Of a DNA stretch of 20,256 nt, positions 7,713 through 15,761 are shown piece by piece. This DNA comes from JACVRX01 sp035697245. Its GTDB lineage: Bacteria > Actinomycetota > Actinomycetes > Jiangellales > Jiangellaceae. The translations under genes and the position numbers were made by a program. Under the pieces are notes generated by a model. That model did not search any database. It saw nothing but the letters and a program-made list of their open reading frames with translations, and was not told the origin of the DNA. Where the stretch lies: contig DASSDH010000227.1 in NCBI GenBank assembly GCA_035697245.1, positions 1-20,256 on the forward strand, given 5' to 3'. How positions within the stretch are numbered: position 1 is the first letter of the stretch; each line of letters opens with the position of its first letter.

Positions 7713-9416
7713 ATGGGCAATGTTGCCGATCCGGTGGCCTCCAGTTACCAGGACTTGCCAGCCGGCCAGGCTCCGGCGGACCTGGCGGCCGGTGTCACCG
7801 TGCGTGAAGTCCTGGAGATGCCGGCGATGAGCGGTGCCCGACTGCTGGCCGGCGGTTCGGGCCTTGACCGCGTGGTGCGTCGGCTCAACGTCATGGAGGT
7901 TCCCGACGTCTTGCCCTGGGTGAAGCCGCACGAGCTGCTCCTGACGACGGGATACCCCGTGCGCGCCACGCCCGACGGCGTACCGGCGCTGCTGGCCGCG
8001 CTGGACGACCGTGGGCTGGCCGCGGTGGGCATCAAGCTCAACCGCTACCTCGATGCGCTGCCCGAGCAGGCGCTCCGGGTCGCGGACGACCGCGGTTTCC
8101 CCCTCGTGCAGCTTCCCGACGGCATCGGGTTCGACGACATCCTCAACCAGGTGCTCACCGAAGTGCTCAACCGGCAGGCGTCCCTGCTCGAGCGCAGCGA
8201 GGAGGTGCACCGGGCGCTCGTCGCGGTCTTGCTGGACGGCGGCGGCCTCGATGAGTTGGTCGCGGAAATGGCGGTCGTGCTCGGCGGGCCCGTTTTCGTC
8301 ACGACCGCTGACGGCAGAGTGCTGGGCGAGGGCGGTGACGCCGACGAGCTCACCTCGTTGCGGTCGACCCCGTGCTTCGATCCGTCCGGTCGATTTCTCA
8401 CCGAACGCGAGCGGCCCGGCGCGCGATATGACGCGACGGTGGGCTGGCGGGCCGTGGTTCCAGTGGTTGCGGGCAAGTTCGATCACGGCCGGATCGTCAC
8501 GTTCTCACGCGAACGGCCGTTGCGAGACGCCGACCTGCATGTCCTCGACCGCGCGGCCACCGTGGCTGCGCTGGCGGTCACCAAACAACTGGCGGTGCGT
8601 GCGGTCGAGGGCAAGTACCGAGGCGACTTCCTCCGCGACGTCTTGTCCGGCCGAGCCGGCGACCGGGACGCCGTGGTTGCCCATTGCCGGGCGCTCGGCT
8701 GGGACGTCGACCGGCCGCTCGTGGCCGTCGTCGCCGAGCTGGATCCGGTGGCGGACCCGGTAAAGCGGCTCGGACCGGAGCTGCGTCCGGTGCAGGAGCG
8801 GTTCTCCGCGGCCTGGGAAGGAGCAGTCCGGATGCATGACCGGACCGCACCGGTCGTCGGCTTCGCGCAGGAGGTGGTCGCGCTTCTACCGGTGCCGCCC
8901 GACGGCGATCCCGACCGGGTGGTCCGCGCGGTGGTCCGCGCCGTCTCCGGGGACGGGGGAGGTGGCCGGCGCTCGTTCGCGACGGGCGTCAGCCGGGTCG
9001 TCGACGGTCCCGAACAGATTCCTGAGGTCTACGAGCAGGCTCGCCGGGCGGTCCACGTGGGCCGCAGGCTGCACGGCAGCGGCGCCGTCGCACATTTCGA
9101 CGCATTGGGGTCGTTCCGGCTGCTGAGTCTGGTGCGCGAGCCCGAGGAACTGCGCAGGTTCGTGACCGAGACGCTCGGCGAACTGGCCGCCAACGGCGAA
9201 CCCGAGTCGGCCGAGTTGTTACACACCCTGCAGGTGTTGCTGGACACCAACCTCAACGTTGCCGAGGCGGCTCGGCGGTTGTTCGTCCACTACAACACGC
9301 TGCGCTACCGCATCGGGAAGCTCGAACGAGTGCTCGGGCCGTTCCCAACCGATCCCGACCTCCGGCTGGACCTCGCCCTGGCGCTGAAGGTCCTGCAGAT
9401 GCAGGGCATCGACTAG
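7713..9416 (+). CDS. PucR family transcriptional regulator
   Basis: The open frame extends upstream to 7461, but ATG 7713 is the likely start because the earlier part overlaps the divergent gene; this gives 567 residues. The N-terminal PucR domain is clear from TVREVLEMPAMSGARLLAGG (about residue 29) through PHELLLTTGYPV and GLAAVGIKLNRYLDALP. The middle is a GAF- or GGDEF-like variable region. The C-terminus is the PucR helix-turn-helix: LLDTNLNVAEAARRLFVHYNTLRYRIGKLE. PucR of Bacillus subtilis controls purine catabolism, and actinobacterial relatives often control nearby nitrogen or carbon degradation genes. It lies between the divergent AllHFG-like operon and the Mo-hydroxylase operon 89 bases downstream, and is the obvious candidate to regulate both. 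No clear Shine-Dalgarno is seen; the first 28 residues before the domain could be shortened. Confidence 0.9.
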   Translation: MGNVADPVASSYQDLPAGQAPADLAAGVTVREVLEMPAMSGARLLAGGSGLDRVVRRLNVMEVPDVLPWVKPHELLLTTGYPVRATPDGVPALLAALDDRGLAAVGIKLNRYLDALPEQALRVADDRGFPLVQLPDGIGFDDILNQVLTEVLNRQASLLERSEEVHRALVAVLLDGGGLDELVAEMAVVLGGPVFVTTADGRVLGEGGDADELTSLRSTPCFDPSGRFLTERERPGARYDATVGWRAVVPVVAGKFDHGRIVTFSRERPLRDADLHVLDRAATVAALAVTKQLAVRAVEGKYRGDFLRDVLSGRAGDRDAVVAHCRALGWDVDRPLVAVVAELDPVADPVKRLGPELRPVQERFSAAWEGAVRMHDRTAPVVGFAQEVVALLPVPPDGDPDRVVRAVVRAVSGDGGGGRRSFATGVSRVVDGPEQIPEVYEQARRAVHVGRRLHGSGAVAHFDALGSFRLLSLVREPEELRRFVTETLGELAANGEPESAELLHTLQVLLDTNLNVAEAARRLFVHYNTLRYRIGKLERVLGPFPTDPDLRLDLALALKVLQMQGID

Positions 9417-9426
9417 ACCCTCACGG

Positions 9427-9444
9427 CGTTCCTTCGGACGAACG
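9427..9444. terminator. Possible hairpin after pucR (weak)
   Basis: CGTTC and GAACG arms enclose C-TTCG-G, a stable UUCG-type tetraloop, with a two-base bulge. It begins 11 bases after the pucR stop. There is no T-tract, so it could equally be a regulatory element or chance. It may separate pucR from the hydroxylase operon. Confidence 0.25.
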
Positions 9445-9505
9445 AGTCGACGACGTCGGCGAGGAGCGTCGCGACGATCGGTTGCACGTCTGCGAGGATC
9501 GGCCC

Positions 9506-10381
9506 GTGAAGCCGTCGTCGTTCGTATACCACCGGCCGACGACGATCGAGGACGCTCTCGACCTGCTCGCCGAGATCGGGTCGGACGGCAAGGTCCTGGC
9601 CGGCGGGCAGAGTCTGGTGCCGCTGATGTCGATGCGGTTGGCTGCGCCTGCCCACCTGGTCGACGTGAACCGGATCGACGGCCTGGCCGGCATCCAGACC
9701 GATGTCGGCGGCGTGCGCGTGGGCGCGACGGCCCGACATGCCGACGTGGAGCATCACGAGGCCGCGTACGCCGCTGTGCCGCTCCTGCGCCAGGCAGTCA
9801 AACATGTCGCTCACCCGACCATCCGCAATCGTGGGACGACGGTCGGGAGCCTGGCGCATGCCGACCCGTCCGGGGAGATGACCGCGGTGCTCGCACTCCT
9901 GGGTGGCACCGTCACGCTGCGACGCCGGGGGGGCGAGCGTCGCCTAGCGGCGGCGGAATTCTTTGTCGGGCCGCTGGAGTCGGCCGTCCGGCCGGACGAG
10001 TTGGCCGTCGAGGCGTTCTTCCCGAGACCGGCCCCCCGCAGCGGGACGGCCTGGGCGGAGGTGTCGCGCCGGCACGGCGACTACGCGGTCTGCGGAGTCG
10101 GCGCGGTCGTGACCCTCGGCGAAGACCGGCGCGTCGGGGCGGCCAAGGTCGGATTGATATCGGTGGGCCCGACACCCGTGGTGGTTGACGTAACCGACGC
10201 CGTCGTGGGTCAGTCGGCTGATGCGGTCGAGGCAGAGCGAGCCGGCCGGCTGGTGATGGACACGGTGGACCCGGACGCGGACATCCACGCCACGGCGGAG
10301 TATCGACGCCACCTGGCCGGAATCTTGGCGGCGCGAGCGCTCACCGAGGCTGCCGCGCGGGCATCGGAGCGCGCGGCATGA
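9506..10381 (+). CDS. Mo-hydroxylase FAD-binding subunit (CoxM/XdhB-like)
   Basis: Start chosen at GTG 9506, seven bases after GAGGA (9494-9498); a TTG at 9482 is in frame but lacks a good site. The 291-residue protein has the two FAD-binding motifs of the family: AGGQSLVPLM (residues 32-41) and TIRNRGTTVGSLAHADPSGE (about 105-124). The C-terminal part (residues about 180-290) is the CO dehydrogenase flavoprotein C-terminal domain. It carries electrons from the iron-sulfur subunit via FAD. Its stop overlaps the next start as ATGA, so the genes for the FAD, iron-sulfur and Mo subunits form one translationally coupled operon in the order typical of CO dehydrogenase-like enzymes. Whether the final acceptor is NAD, oxygen or quinone is not visible, but the CoxG-like gene suggests quinone. 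Confidence 0.93.
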   Translation: MKPSSFVYHRPTTIEDALDLLAEIGSDGKVLAGGQSLVPLMSMRLAAPAHLVDVNRIDGLAGIQTDVGGVRVGATARHADVEHHEAAYAAVPLLRQAVKHVAHPTIRNRGTTVGSLAHADPSGEMTAVLALLGGTVTLRRRGGERRLAAAEFFVGPLESAVRPDELAVEAFFPRPAPRSGTAWAEVSRRHGDYAVCGVGAVVTLGEDRRVGAAKVGLISVGPTPVVVDVTDAVVGQSADAVEAERAGRLVMDTVDPDADIHATAEYRRHLAGILAARALTEAAARASERAA

Positions 10382-10866
10382 CCGACGTACATGAGCTCGA
10401 GCTGACCGTCAACGGTGTGCCGCGTACCCTGCGTGTGCCGCCCCGTCGGCTGCTCTCCGACGCCCTGCGGCACGATCTCGGCCTCACCGGTACCCATGTG
10501 GGCTGCGAGCACGGCGTCTGCGGAGCCTGCACCGTGCTGCTCGACGGTCGAGCGGTCCGCTCATGCCTGCTGTTTGCGGTCAGCGTCGACGGATCGTCGG
10601 TCACGACCGTCGAAGGCTGCTGCGAGCCCGACGGGTCGCTCGGCCCGGTCCAGCAGGCGTTCTGGGACTGCCACGGGTTGCAATGCGGCTTCTGCACGCC
10701 GGGGTTCGTCACGACGATCACCGCATATCTCGACGAAAACCCGGAGCCGACCGCGGAGCAAGCCCGCGAGGCGATCGCGGGAAACCTGTGCCGCTGCACG
10801 GGGTACCAGAACATCGTCGCCTCGGTACTGCGAGCCGCCGAGATCCGTCGCGAGGCGCGGACATGA
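10378..10866 (+). CDS. Mo-hydroxylase [2Fe-2S] iron-sulfur subunit (CoxS/XdhC-type small subunit)
   Basis: A 162-residue ferredoxin-like subunit with both cluster-binding domains complete. The N-terminal plant-type cluster uses C43, C48, C51 and C63 (GCEHGVCGAC ... C). The C-terminal helical domain uses C103, C106, C138 and C140 (QCGFCTPG and GNLCRCTGYQNIV). Q102, next to the cluster, is the position that contacts the molybdopterin cofactor in this family. ATG 10378 overlaps the upstream stop; its own stop overlaps the Mo-subunit start. It relays electrons from the Mo site to FAD within the heterotrimer. No residue expected for function is missing. Confidence 0.96.
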   Translation: MTDVHELELTVNGVPRTLRVPPRRLLSDALRHDLGLTGTHVGCEHGVCGACTVLLDGRAVRSCLLFAVSVDGSSVTTVEGCCEPDGSLGPVQQAFWDCHGLQCGFCTPGFVTTITAYLDENPEPTAEQAREAIAGNLCRCTGYQNIVASVLRAAEIRREART

Positions 10867-13250
10867 GCACCCGCACGATGGGCGAGCCGATCGCCCGCCG
10901 CGAAGACCCCCGACTGCTCTCCGGCCAAGGTCACTACCTCGACGACATCGGGCACACGGCACTCGCCGCCGCGTTCGTCCGCAGCCCGCACGCCCACGCC
11001 CAGATCGTCGACATCGACGTCACCGACGCGCTCGACGTCGATGGGCTGATGGCGATCTACACCCACGACGACCTGCCCGACCGCCTGGCGGAGCCGCTAC
11101 CGCTACTGATCCCGCACCCGAGCCTGACCCACGGCCGGACGCCCTACGCGCTCGCCAAGGACGAGGTGAACCACGTCGGCGAGGCCATCGTCATGGTGGT
11201 CGCCGCTGACCGGTACCTGGCCGAAGATGCCTGCGACCGCATCCAGGTCGAGTACGAGGTGTTGCCGCCGGTCGTCGGCATCGCAGCGGCGCGGGAGGCG
11301 TCCCAGCTCGTCCACGAGGACGTTCCGGGCAACATCGCGGCCACGATGGTGCAGGAGAACGGGGATGCGGCGGCGGCGGTCGCCGCGTCACCGCGGGTGC
11401 TGGAGCTCGACCTCGAGGTGGAGCGCAGCGCCTCGACACCGCTGGAGGGGAAGGGTGTCTACGCGCGGTGGGACCCGGCCGATGCGAGTCTGCGCGTCTA
11501 CAGCTCTACCCAGGCATCGACCAGCGTCCGGGCCGCCCTCGCTGCCAAGCTCGGACTGCCGCCCAACCGGGTCGAGGTGGTCGCCCCGGACGTCGGCGGC
11601 GGATTCGGGGTCAAGATCGTCCATCCGTGGCCAGAAGAGGTCCTGGTCTCGTGGGCGGCCATCACCCTGGGTCGCGAGGTCAAATGGACCGAGGACCGGC
11701 GCGAGCACTTCGTCTCCAGCGCCCACGAACGCGGCCAGGTCCACCACGTCCGAGTGGGTTTCGACGACGACGGCCACCTGCTCGGGCTCGAGGTCTCGTT
11801 CTGGCATGACAACGGCGCCTACACGCCATACGGGATCATCGTGCCGATCGTGACCGCCACCCAGCTGTTGGGGCCGTACAAACCGACCGCCTATCGGGTG
11901 GAGTTCCAGAGCCTGTACACCAACACCGTCCTGGTCACTCCCTACCGCGGCGCCGGGCGACCGCAGGGCTGCTTCGTGATGGAGCGGGTCATCGACGCGA
12001 TCGCCGCCGAACTAGGACTTGACCGGGCCGAGGTCCGGGAGCGCAACTTCATCCAGCCCGACGAGATGCCCTATGACCACGGCCTGATCTTCCAGGACGG
12101 CCGCCCCCTCATCTATGACTCCGGCGACTACCCTGCCACTCTGCGGAAGCTGAAGAAGCTGGTCGGTTGGGACGAGTTCGGGGTCTATCGCGAGCAGGCT
12201 CGGGCGGAGGGCCGTCGGGTCGGCATCGGCATCGCGTGCTATGTCGAGGGCACCGGCGTCGGGCCGTACGAGGGCGGCTGGGTCAAGGTCGAGACCGACG
12301 GATCCGTTGTGGTCGCCACCGGCCTGACCACGCAGGGCCAGGGTCACCAGACGGCATTCGCCCAGGTCGCCGCCGACATCCTCGGGGTGCAGCTGGATCG
12401 GGTGAGCGTCGTCACCGGCGACACCAGGCGGTTCGGGTACGCCGTCGGAACCTTCGCCTCACGGGCTCTGGTGATGAGTGGAAACGCAATCGCGGCCGCG
12501 GCGCGCACAGTGCGCGACAAGGCGCTGCGGATCGCAGGCGACGCCCTCGAGGCCGACCCCCGCGACCTGGAGATCATCGATGGCGTCGTCCAGGTGCGCG
12601 GGGTGCCGACGTCGGCGATCCCGCTTTCGACGGTCGCCGTGCTGTCCAACCCGCTGCGGTACGCCTTCGACGCCGAGTCGGTACGGGCCACCCAGTTCGC
12701 CCTGCCCGCCGACCCGGACAAACCGCCGGTTCCAGAAGGCGAGCAGCCTGGTTTGGAGGCCACCGGCTACTACTCACCGCCCAGGGCGACATTTGCCAAC
12801 GGTATGCACGCGGTGGTCGTCGAGACCGATCCGGACACTGCCGAGATCAGGATCGTGCGGTACTGCGTGGTCCACGACTGCGGAACACTCGTCAATCCGC
12901 GGATCGTCGAGGGACAGGTCCACGGCGGCGTGGCCCAGGGCGTCGGTGGCGCTCTCTACGAGCGGATGGTCTACGACGACGACGGCCAGCTCCTCAACGC
13001 GTCGTTCATGGACTTTCTGATGCCGTACTCGACCGAGGTTCCCACCATCGAGACCGACCATCTCGAGACGCCTTCCCCGCTGAACCCGCTGGGCATCAAG
13101 GGTGCCGGCGAGGCCGGTGTGATCCCGGGGATGGCCGTGTTCGCGTCGGCGATCTCCGATGCCGAGGGGTTCCCGATCACCCGAATGCCGATCTCGCCGA
13201 GCGAGTTGTTCCACCTGCGCCGCGCCCACGAGGAGGGCAATGCCCGATGA
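10863..13250 (+). CDS. Mo-hydroxylase molybdenum-binding large subunit, form II-like
   Basis: The frame is open from 10563, but ATG 10863 overlaps the iron-sulfur subunit stop (ATGA) and gives the usual N-terminus GEPIARREDPRLLSGQGHYLDD. The 795-residue protein has the expected motifs: DVGGGFGVK (about residue 242), the active-site loop PYRGAGR (residues 360-366), GQGHQTAFAQVAADILG, and NPLGIKGAGEAG near the C-terminus with the catalytic glutamate E750. True form I CO dehydrogenases have AYxCSFR in the loop; this protein has the form II AYRGAGR pattern with alanine changed to proline. The enzyme is therefore a xanthine oxidase family hydroxylase whose substrate could be a purine, another N-heterocycle, an aldehyde or CO. 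PucR and AllFGH-like neighbours favour a nitrogen compound. It is the catalytic subunit of the trimer. Confidence 0.93.
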   Translation: MSTRTMGEPIARREDPRLLSGQGHYLDDIGHTALAAAFVRSPHAHAQIVDIDVTDALDVDGLMAIYTHDDLPDRLAEPLPLLIPHPSLTHGRTPYALAKDEVNHVGEAIVMVVAADRYLAEDACDRIQVEYEVLPPVVGIAAAREASQLVHEDVPGNIAATMVQENGDAAAAVAASPRVLELDLEVERSASTPLEGKGVYARWDPADASLRVYSSTQASTSVRAALAAKLGLPPNRVEVVAPDVGGGFGVKIVHPWPEEVLVSWAAITLGREVKWTEDRREHFVSSAHERGQVHHVRVGFDDDGHLLGLEVSFWHDNGAYTPYGIIVPIVTATQLLGPYKPTAYRVEFQSLYTNTVLVTPYRGAGRPQGCFVMERVIDAIAAELGLDRAEVRERNFIQPDEMPYDHGLIFQDGRPLIYDSGDYPATLRKLKKLVGWDEFGVYREQARAEGRRVGIGIACYVEGTGVGPYEGGWVKVETDGSVVVATGLTTQGQGHQTAFAQVAADILGVQLDRVSVVTGDTRRFGYAVGTFASRALVMSGNAIAAAARTVRDKALRIAGDALEADPRDLEIIDGVVQVRGVPTSAIPLSTVAVLSNPLRYAFDAESVRATQFALPADPDKPPVPEGEQPGLEATGYYSPPRATFANGMHAVVVETDPDTAEIRIVRYCVVHDCGTLVNPRIVEGQVHGGVAQGVGGALYERMVYDDDGQLLNASFMDFLMPYSTEVPTIETDHLETPSPLNPLGIKGAGEAGVIPGMAVFASAISDAEGFPITRMPISPSELFHLRRAHEEGNAR

Positions 13251-13885
13251 ACGTCTCCGGATCCGCCGTACTGCATGCGCCCCGCGAGCGGGTGTGGGCC
13301 GCGTTGCAGGATCCCGCCGTGCTGGTTCGAACAATCCCGGGGTGCCAACAGCTCGAGCAGGTCGGCCCGGACACCTACCGGGCGACCGTGATGGCCGGTG
13401 TCGCGTCGATCAAGGGCACCTACTCCGGCGACGTGCGGCTGACCGACCAGGCAGAACCGGACTCGTTCGTCCTGCACGCCTCCGGTGCCGGGGCCCCGGG
13501 CACGGTGAACGCCGACGTCCGGGTGACCCTCGCCGACGCCGACGGCGGAGCGACCCGGCTGGCCTACGACGCCGACGCCGTCGTCGGTGGCGTGATCGGC
13601 GGGGTGGGACAGCGCATGATCGTCGGTGTCGCGAAGAAGACCGCCGGTGAGTTCTTCGCCGCAGTCGACGACGTCCTCACCGGCCGCGAAGAGCGCATTC
13701 TGCGCGAACCGTCCGTGGCGACAGGCACGGCGGCTCCCGCGGTCTTCACCGCGCCGTCCCGGCAACGAGCGCCCATGTCTGCCGCCGATATGTCGACCGC
13801 GGCCTTCACCGGAGCACTGATCGCCTTGGCCGGAGTCGTGCTGGGCTGGCTGATCACCCGCCGAGCACAGGCGCGTCCTCGCTGA
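13247..13885 (+). CDS. coxG: CoxG-like SRPBCC protein with C-terminal membrane anchor
   Basis: The start ATG 13247 overlaps the Mo-subunit stop. The 212-residue product has a CoxG-type SRPBCC fold over about residues 1-148, beginning MNVSGSAVLHAPRERVWAAL and containing IPGCQQLEQVGPDTY and GVGQRMIVGVAKKTAGEFF. An alanine/proline-rich linker follows, then one C-terminal hydrophobic helix (about 185-207, TGALIALAGVVLGWLITRR). CoxG of CO dehydrogenase is known to bind the enzyme at the membrane and deliver menaquinone to it. The layout here fits that role: soluble quinone-carrier domain, flexible linker, anchor. Its last 32 bases overlap the end of the convergent kinase gene. Confidence 0.9.
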   Translation: MNVSGSAVLHAPRERVWAALQDPAVLVRTIPGCQQLEQVGPDTYRATVMAGVASIKGTYSGDVRLTDQAEPDSFVLHASGAGAPGTVNADVRVTLADADGGATRLAYDADAVVGGVIGGVGQRMIVGVAKKTAGEFFAAVDDVLTGREERILREPSVATGTAAPAVFTAPSRQRAPMSAADMSTAAFTGALIALAGVVLGWLITRRAQARPR

Positions 13886-15623
13886 TGTGCTGATCTGCCC
13901 GGTCCACCGGCAAGCTGAGCCGCACTGATGTCACGCCGCCTCCTGGGTGAGTGAGGTCGAGCGATCCCTCGAGCGTTCTCACCCGGTCGCCGACGTCGCC
14001 CAAATTGTCGAGATCACCCTCGATTGTTGCCTCCACATCGAGCCGGCCGCCCTTGTTGACCGCTTCCACCGTGGTGCGACCGCCGCTCTCCGACACCCGA
14101 GCGACCAGCAGATAGGCGGTCGACTCGACGACTGCGGGAAGCCGCTCGGTCGGAGCGGATTCGACTCGAATATGTCGAGACTCTGCGAGGGCGGACAGAG
14201 CCGCGGCCAGACCCTGGTCCCTGAGGACCACCGGGTAGAGGCCGCGGGCCAGTTGCCGCAGTTCGGTGATCGCTTGCTGGAGCTCGCCGTCGGCCGCTTC
14301 CAGCTCCGGGGTATTCGTGGGTACCCGCGACCGGAGCAGGCGAAGCGCCAGCGACAGGCCGACCAACCGCTGCTGCGCGCCGTCGTGCAGGTCGCGCTCC
14401 AGCCGGCGGCGCTCTTCGTCCCCCTCGGCCACGATGCGGACGCCTGATGACCGGAGATCAGCCAGCTGCGCCAAGGCCTCGGCGTGCAGGCGTTCGTTCT
14501 CGAGAGCGAGATGCACGGCGGACACCAGGTCGTCGACCATCTCGGGACTGTCGAGCAACCCCGGTCGGTGCACCAGGACGGCCTCGTCGATGCCTCCGTA
14601 CCGCAATGGCGTCATGGACCGATCACGAGGTGGAGGTATCTCGACTTCCCGTGCCGTCGCGTCCACAAAGCGGCTGCCCTCGATGGGGTAGGCGATCACA
14701 AGGTCAGGGTCCCCGAGCCGAGCGGCCATCGCTGCACGTAGATGGCCCATCTCGGTGGCCCTCGCGAGGTCGACGACCAGCCTGGTCAGTGCGCGGTGAT
14801 TGAGCCGGGCTCTGGCCAGGTCGGTGATAACCGCAACCGAAAGCAAGACCAGAGCGACGGCCTGAACCAGCCACAGTTGTGCATCCCGCGTGTTGCCGCC
14901 GAGGAACCCCCGGTCGAGGCTGCCGACGTAATACCCCAGCACGGAGCCCAGGTAGCCAAGCGCGCAGGCAGACACCAGGCCGAACGAGCGGCGGCTGGCG
15001 CTGCTGACGTGGAGCAGCCTCCAGGCGATGGTCACGAGTGCGGCTACGACCCACGCCATGGCCAGCCAGACTCCCCATCGGTTGAGATCGATCCACAGGC
15101 TTGGCTGATCCGTGACCTGGAGCAAGTTCGAGGCACACTCGGGGCACCCCTGTGACTCCGGCGAGAAGACCAGGCCGGACGCAACCCCGAGTACCCCCAG
15201 CGTGATCGCATACCCGGCGACCACGACCAGCCGGGCCACTCGCCAGCGAAGCCGACCGGACGGGTACGCGAGGGCGAGGTGGACAACCACGGCCGGGCAT
15301 GCGGCGTACAGGACAACACCGACCGACAACACCACTGCGGATCCGGTGGCCGGATTATCCCATTCCGCCAGTAACCAGGCACATCCGGCGCCGTACAGTA
15401 ACAGCGACATTCCGATCGGTCGCCGGCCGAGGCCGCGGATCAGGCCGGCGATCATGAGGGACCATCCGGCGGATAGAAGGGCTATCACTCCGAACGTGGT
15501 GGACAGTGCGAGCGAGAAGCCGGCGCCGGAGTTGGCGACGGTGAGCGTGAGGAGGCCAAGTGACACCCCGGCCGCCAACAGCACCAGCAGAACGGGCACC
15601 CTCCACCTCTTCTCCCGATCCAC
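13854..15623 (-). CDS. Membrane sensor histidine kinase with intact His motif but degenerate ATP-binding domain
   Basis: The frame runs open to 17534, but the upstream part is antisense to another gene. GTG 15623, preceded by GGAGAT, gives the positive-then-hydrophobic start V(M)DREKRWRVPVLLVLL and 589 residues. About eight hydrophobic helices fill residues 9-275, including a HLALAYPSGR motif shared in form with the second kinase. A cytoplasmic domain and coiled region follow, then the HisKA_3 helix EERRRLERDLHDGAQQRL with H413 as phosphate acceptor, and ELRQLARGLYPVVLRDQGLAAAL. The ATP domain is reduced: after AYLLVARV (from Y504) there is no TNVAKHA N-box, the G1 box is replaced by IEGDLDN, and GLRGLADRV becomes LGDVGDRVRTLEG. 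It probably cannot bind ATP itself and would depend on a partner, most likely the kinase at 17962-19464. Confidence 0.9.
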   Translation of the reverse strand: MDREKRWRVPVLLVLLAAGVSLGLLTLTVANSGAGFSLALSTTFGVIALLSAGWSLMIAGLIRGLGRRPIGMSLLLYGAGCAWLLAEWDNPATGSAVVLSVGVVLYAACPAVVVHLALAYPSGRLRWRVARLVVVAGYAITLGVLGVASGLVFSPESQGCPECASNLLQVTDQPSLWIDLNRWGVWLAMAWVVAALVTIAWRLLHVSSASRRSFGLVSACALGYLGSVLGYYVGSLDRGFLGGNTRDAQLWLVQAVALVLLSVAVITDLARARLNHRALTRLVVDLARATEMGHLRAAMAARLGDPDLVIAYPIEGSRFVDATAREVEIPPPRDRSMTPLRYGGIDEAVLVHRPGLLDSPEMVDDLVSAVHLALENERLHAEALAQLADLRSSGVRIVAEGDEERRRLERDLHDGAQQRLVGLSLALRLLRSRVPTNTPELEAADGELQQAITELRQLARGLYPVVLRDQGLAAALSALAESRHIRVESAPTERLPAVVESTAYLLVARVSESGGRTTVEAVNKGGRLDVEATIEGDLDNLGDVGDRVRTLEGSLDLTHPGGGVTSVRLSLPVDRADQHISEDAPVLGG

Positions 15624-15761
15624 TGACCAACTATCTCCGCGACGACCATGGTGCGGGAGAGGGCTGTCCCTTATCTGTGCAGGCAGAAGTCGCGGGCCAG
15701 CCCTGATGTCCCAGGAATATGCCGTTCCTAGCGTCGGCGCCACCGAATAGGGAGGTGCCCG
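15624..15761. promoter_or_regulatory. Divergent promoter region between sensor kinase and lipoprotein genes
   Basis: This 138-base gap separates two divergent starts and must hold both promoters. A 17-base dyad, AGGAA-7-TTCCT, lies at 15713-15729, 33 bases before the lipoprotein start, and could be an operator for the NarL-type regulator of this locus. The sequence CAGCCCTGATG (15698-15708) recurs before the receiver gene at 17557-17567. A clear -35/-10 pair is not visible. GGGAGG at 15750-15755 is the lipoprotein ribosome site. Confidence 0.5.

Noticed and set aside
10563..10862. Upstream extension of the Mo-subunit frame
   Set aside because: Lies within the iron-sulfur subunit gene; family N-terminus and ATGA overlap point to ATG 10863.
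12167..13246. Upstream extension of the CoxG-like frame
   Set aside because: Out-of-frame shadow of the Mo-subunit gene; the SRPBCC domain begins at ATG 13247.
9506..13250. Annotation as genuine aerobic CO dehydrogenase
   Set aside because: The cysteine-containing form I loop is absent; the loop is PYRGAGR. The operon order fits CO dehydrogenase-like enzymes in general, so the substrate is left open.
13980..14120. Frameshift or sequencing error as the cause of the missing N-box in the first kinase
   Set aside because: Recognisable flanking family sequence (VVESTAYLLVARV before, DRVRTLEGSLDL and HPGGG after) stays in one frame, so the region looks shortened and diverged, not shifted. Raw reads would settle this.
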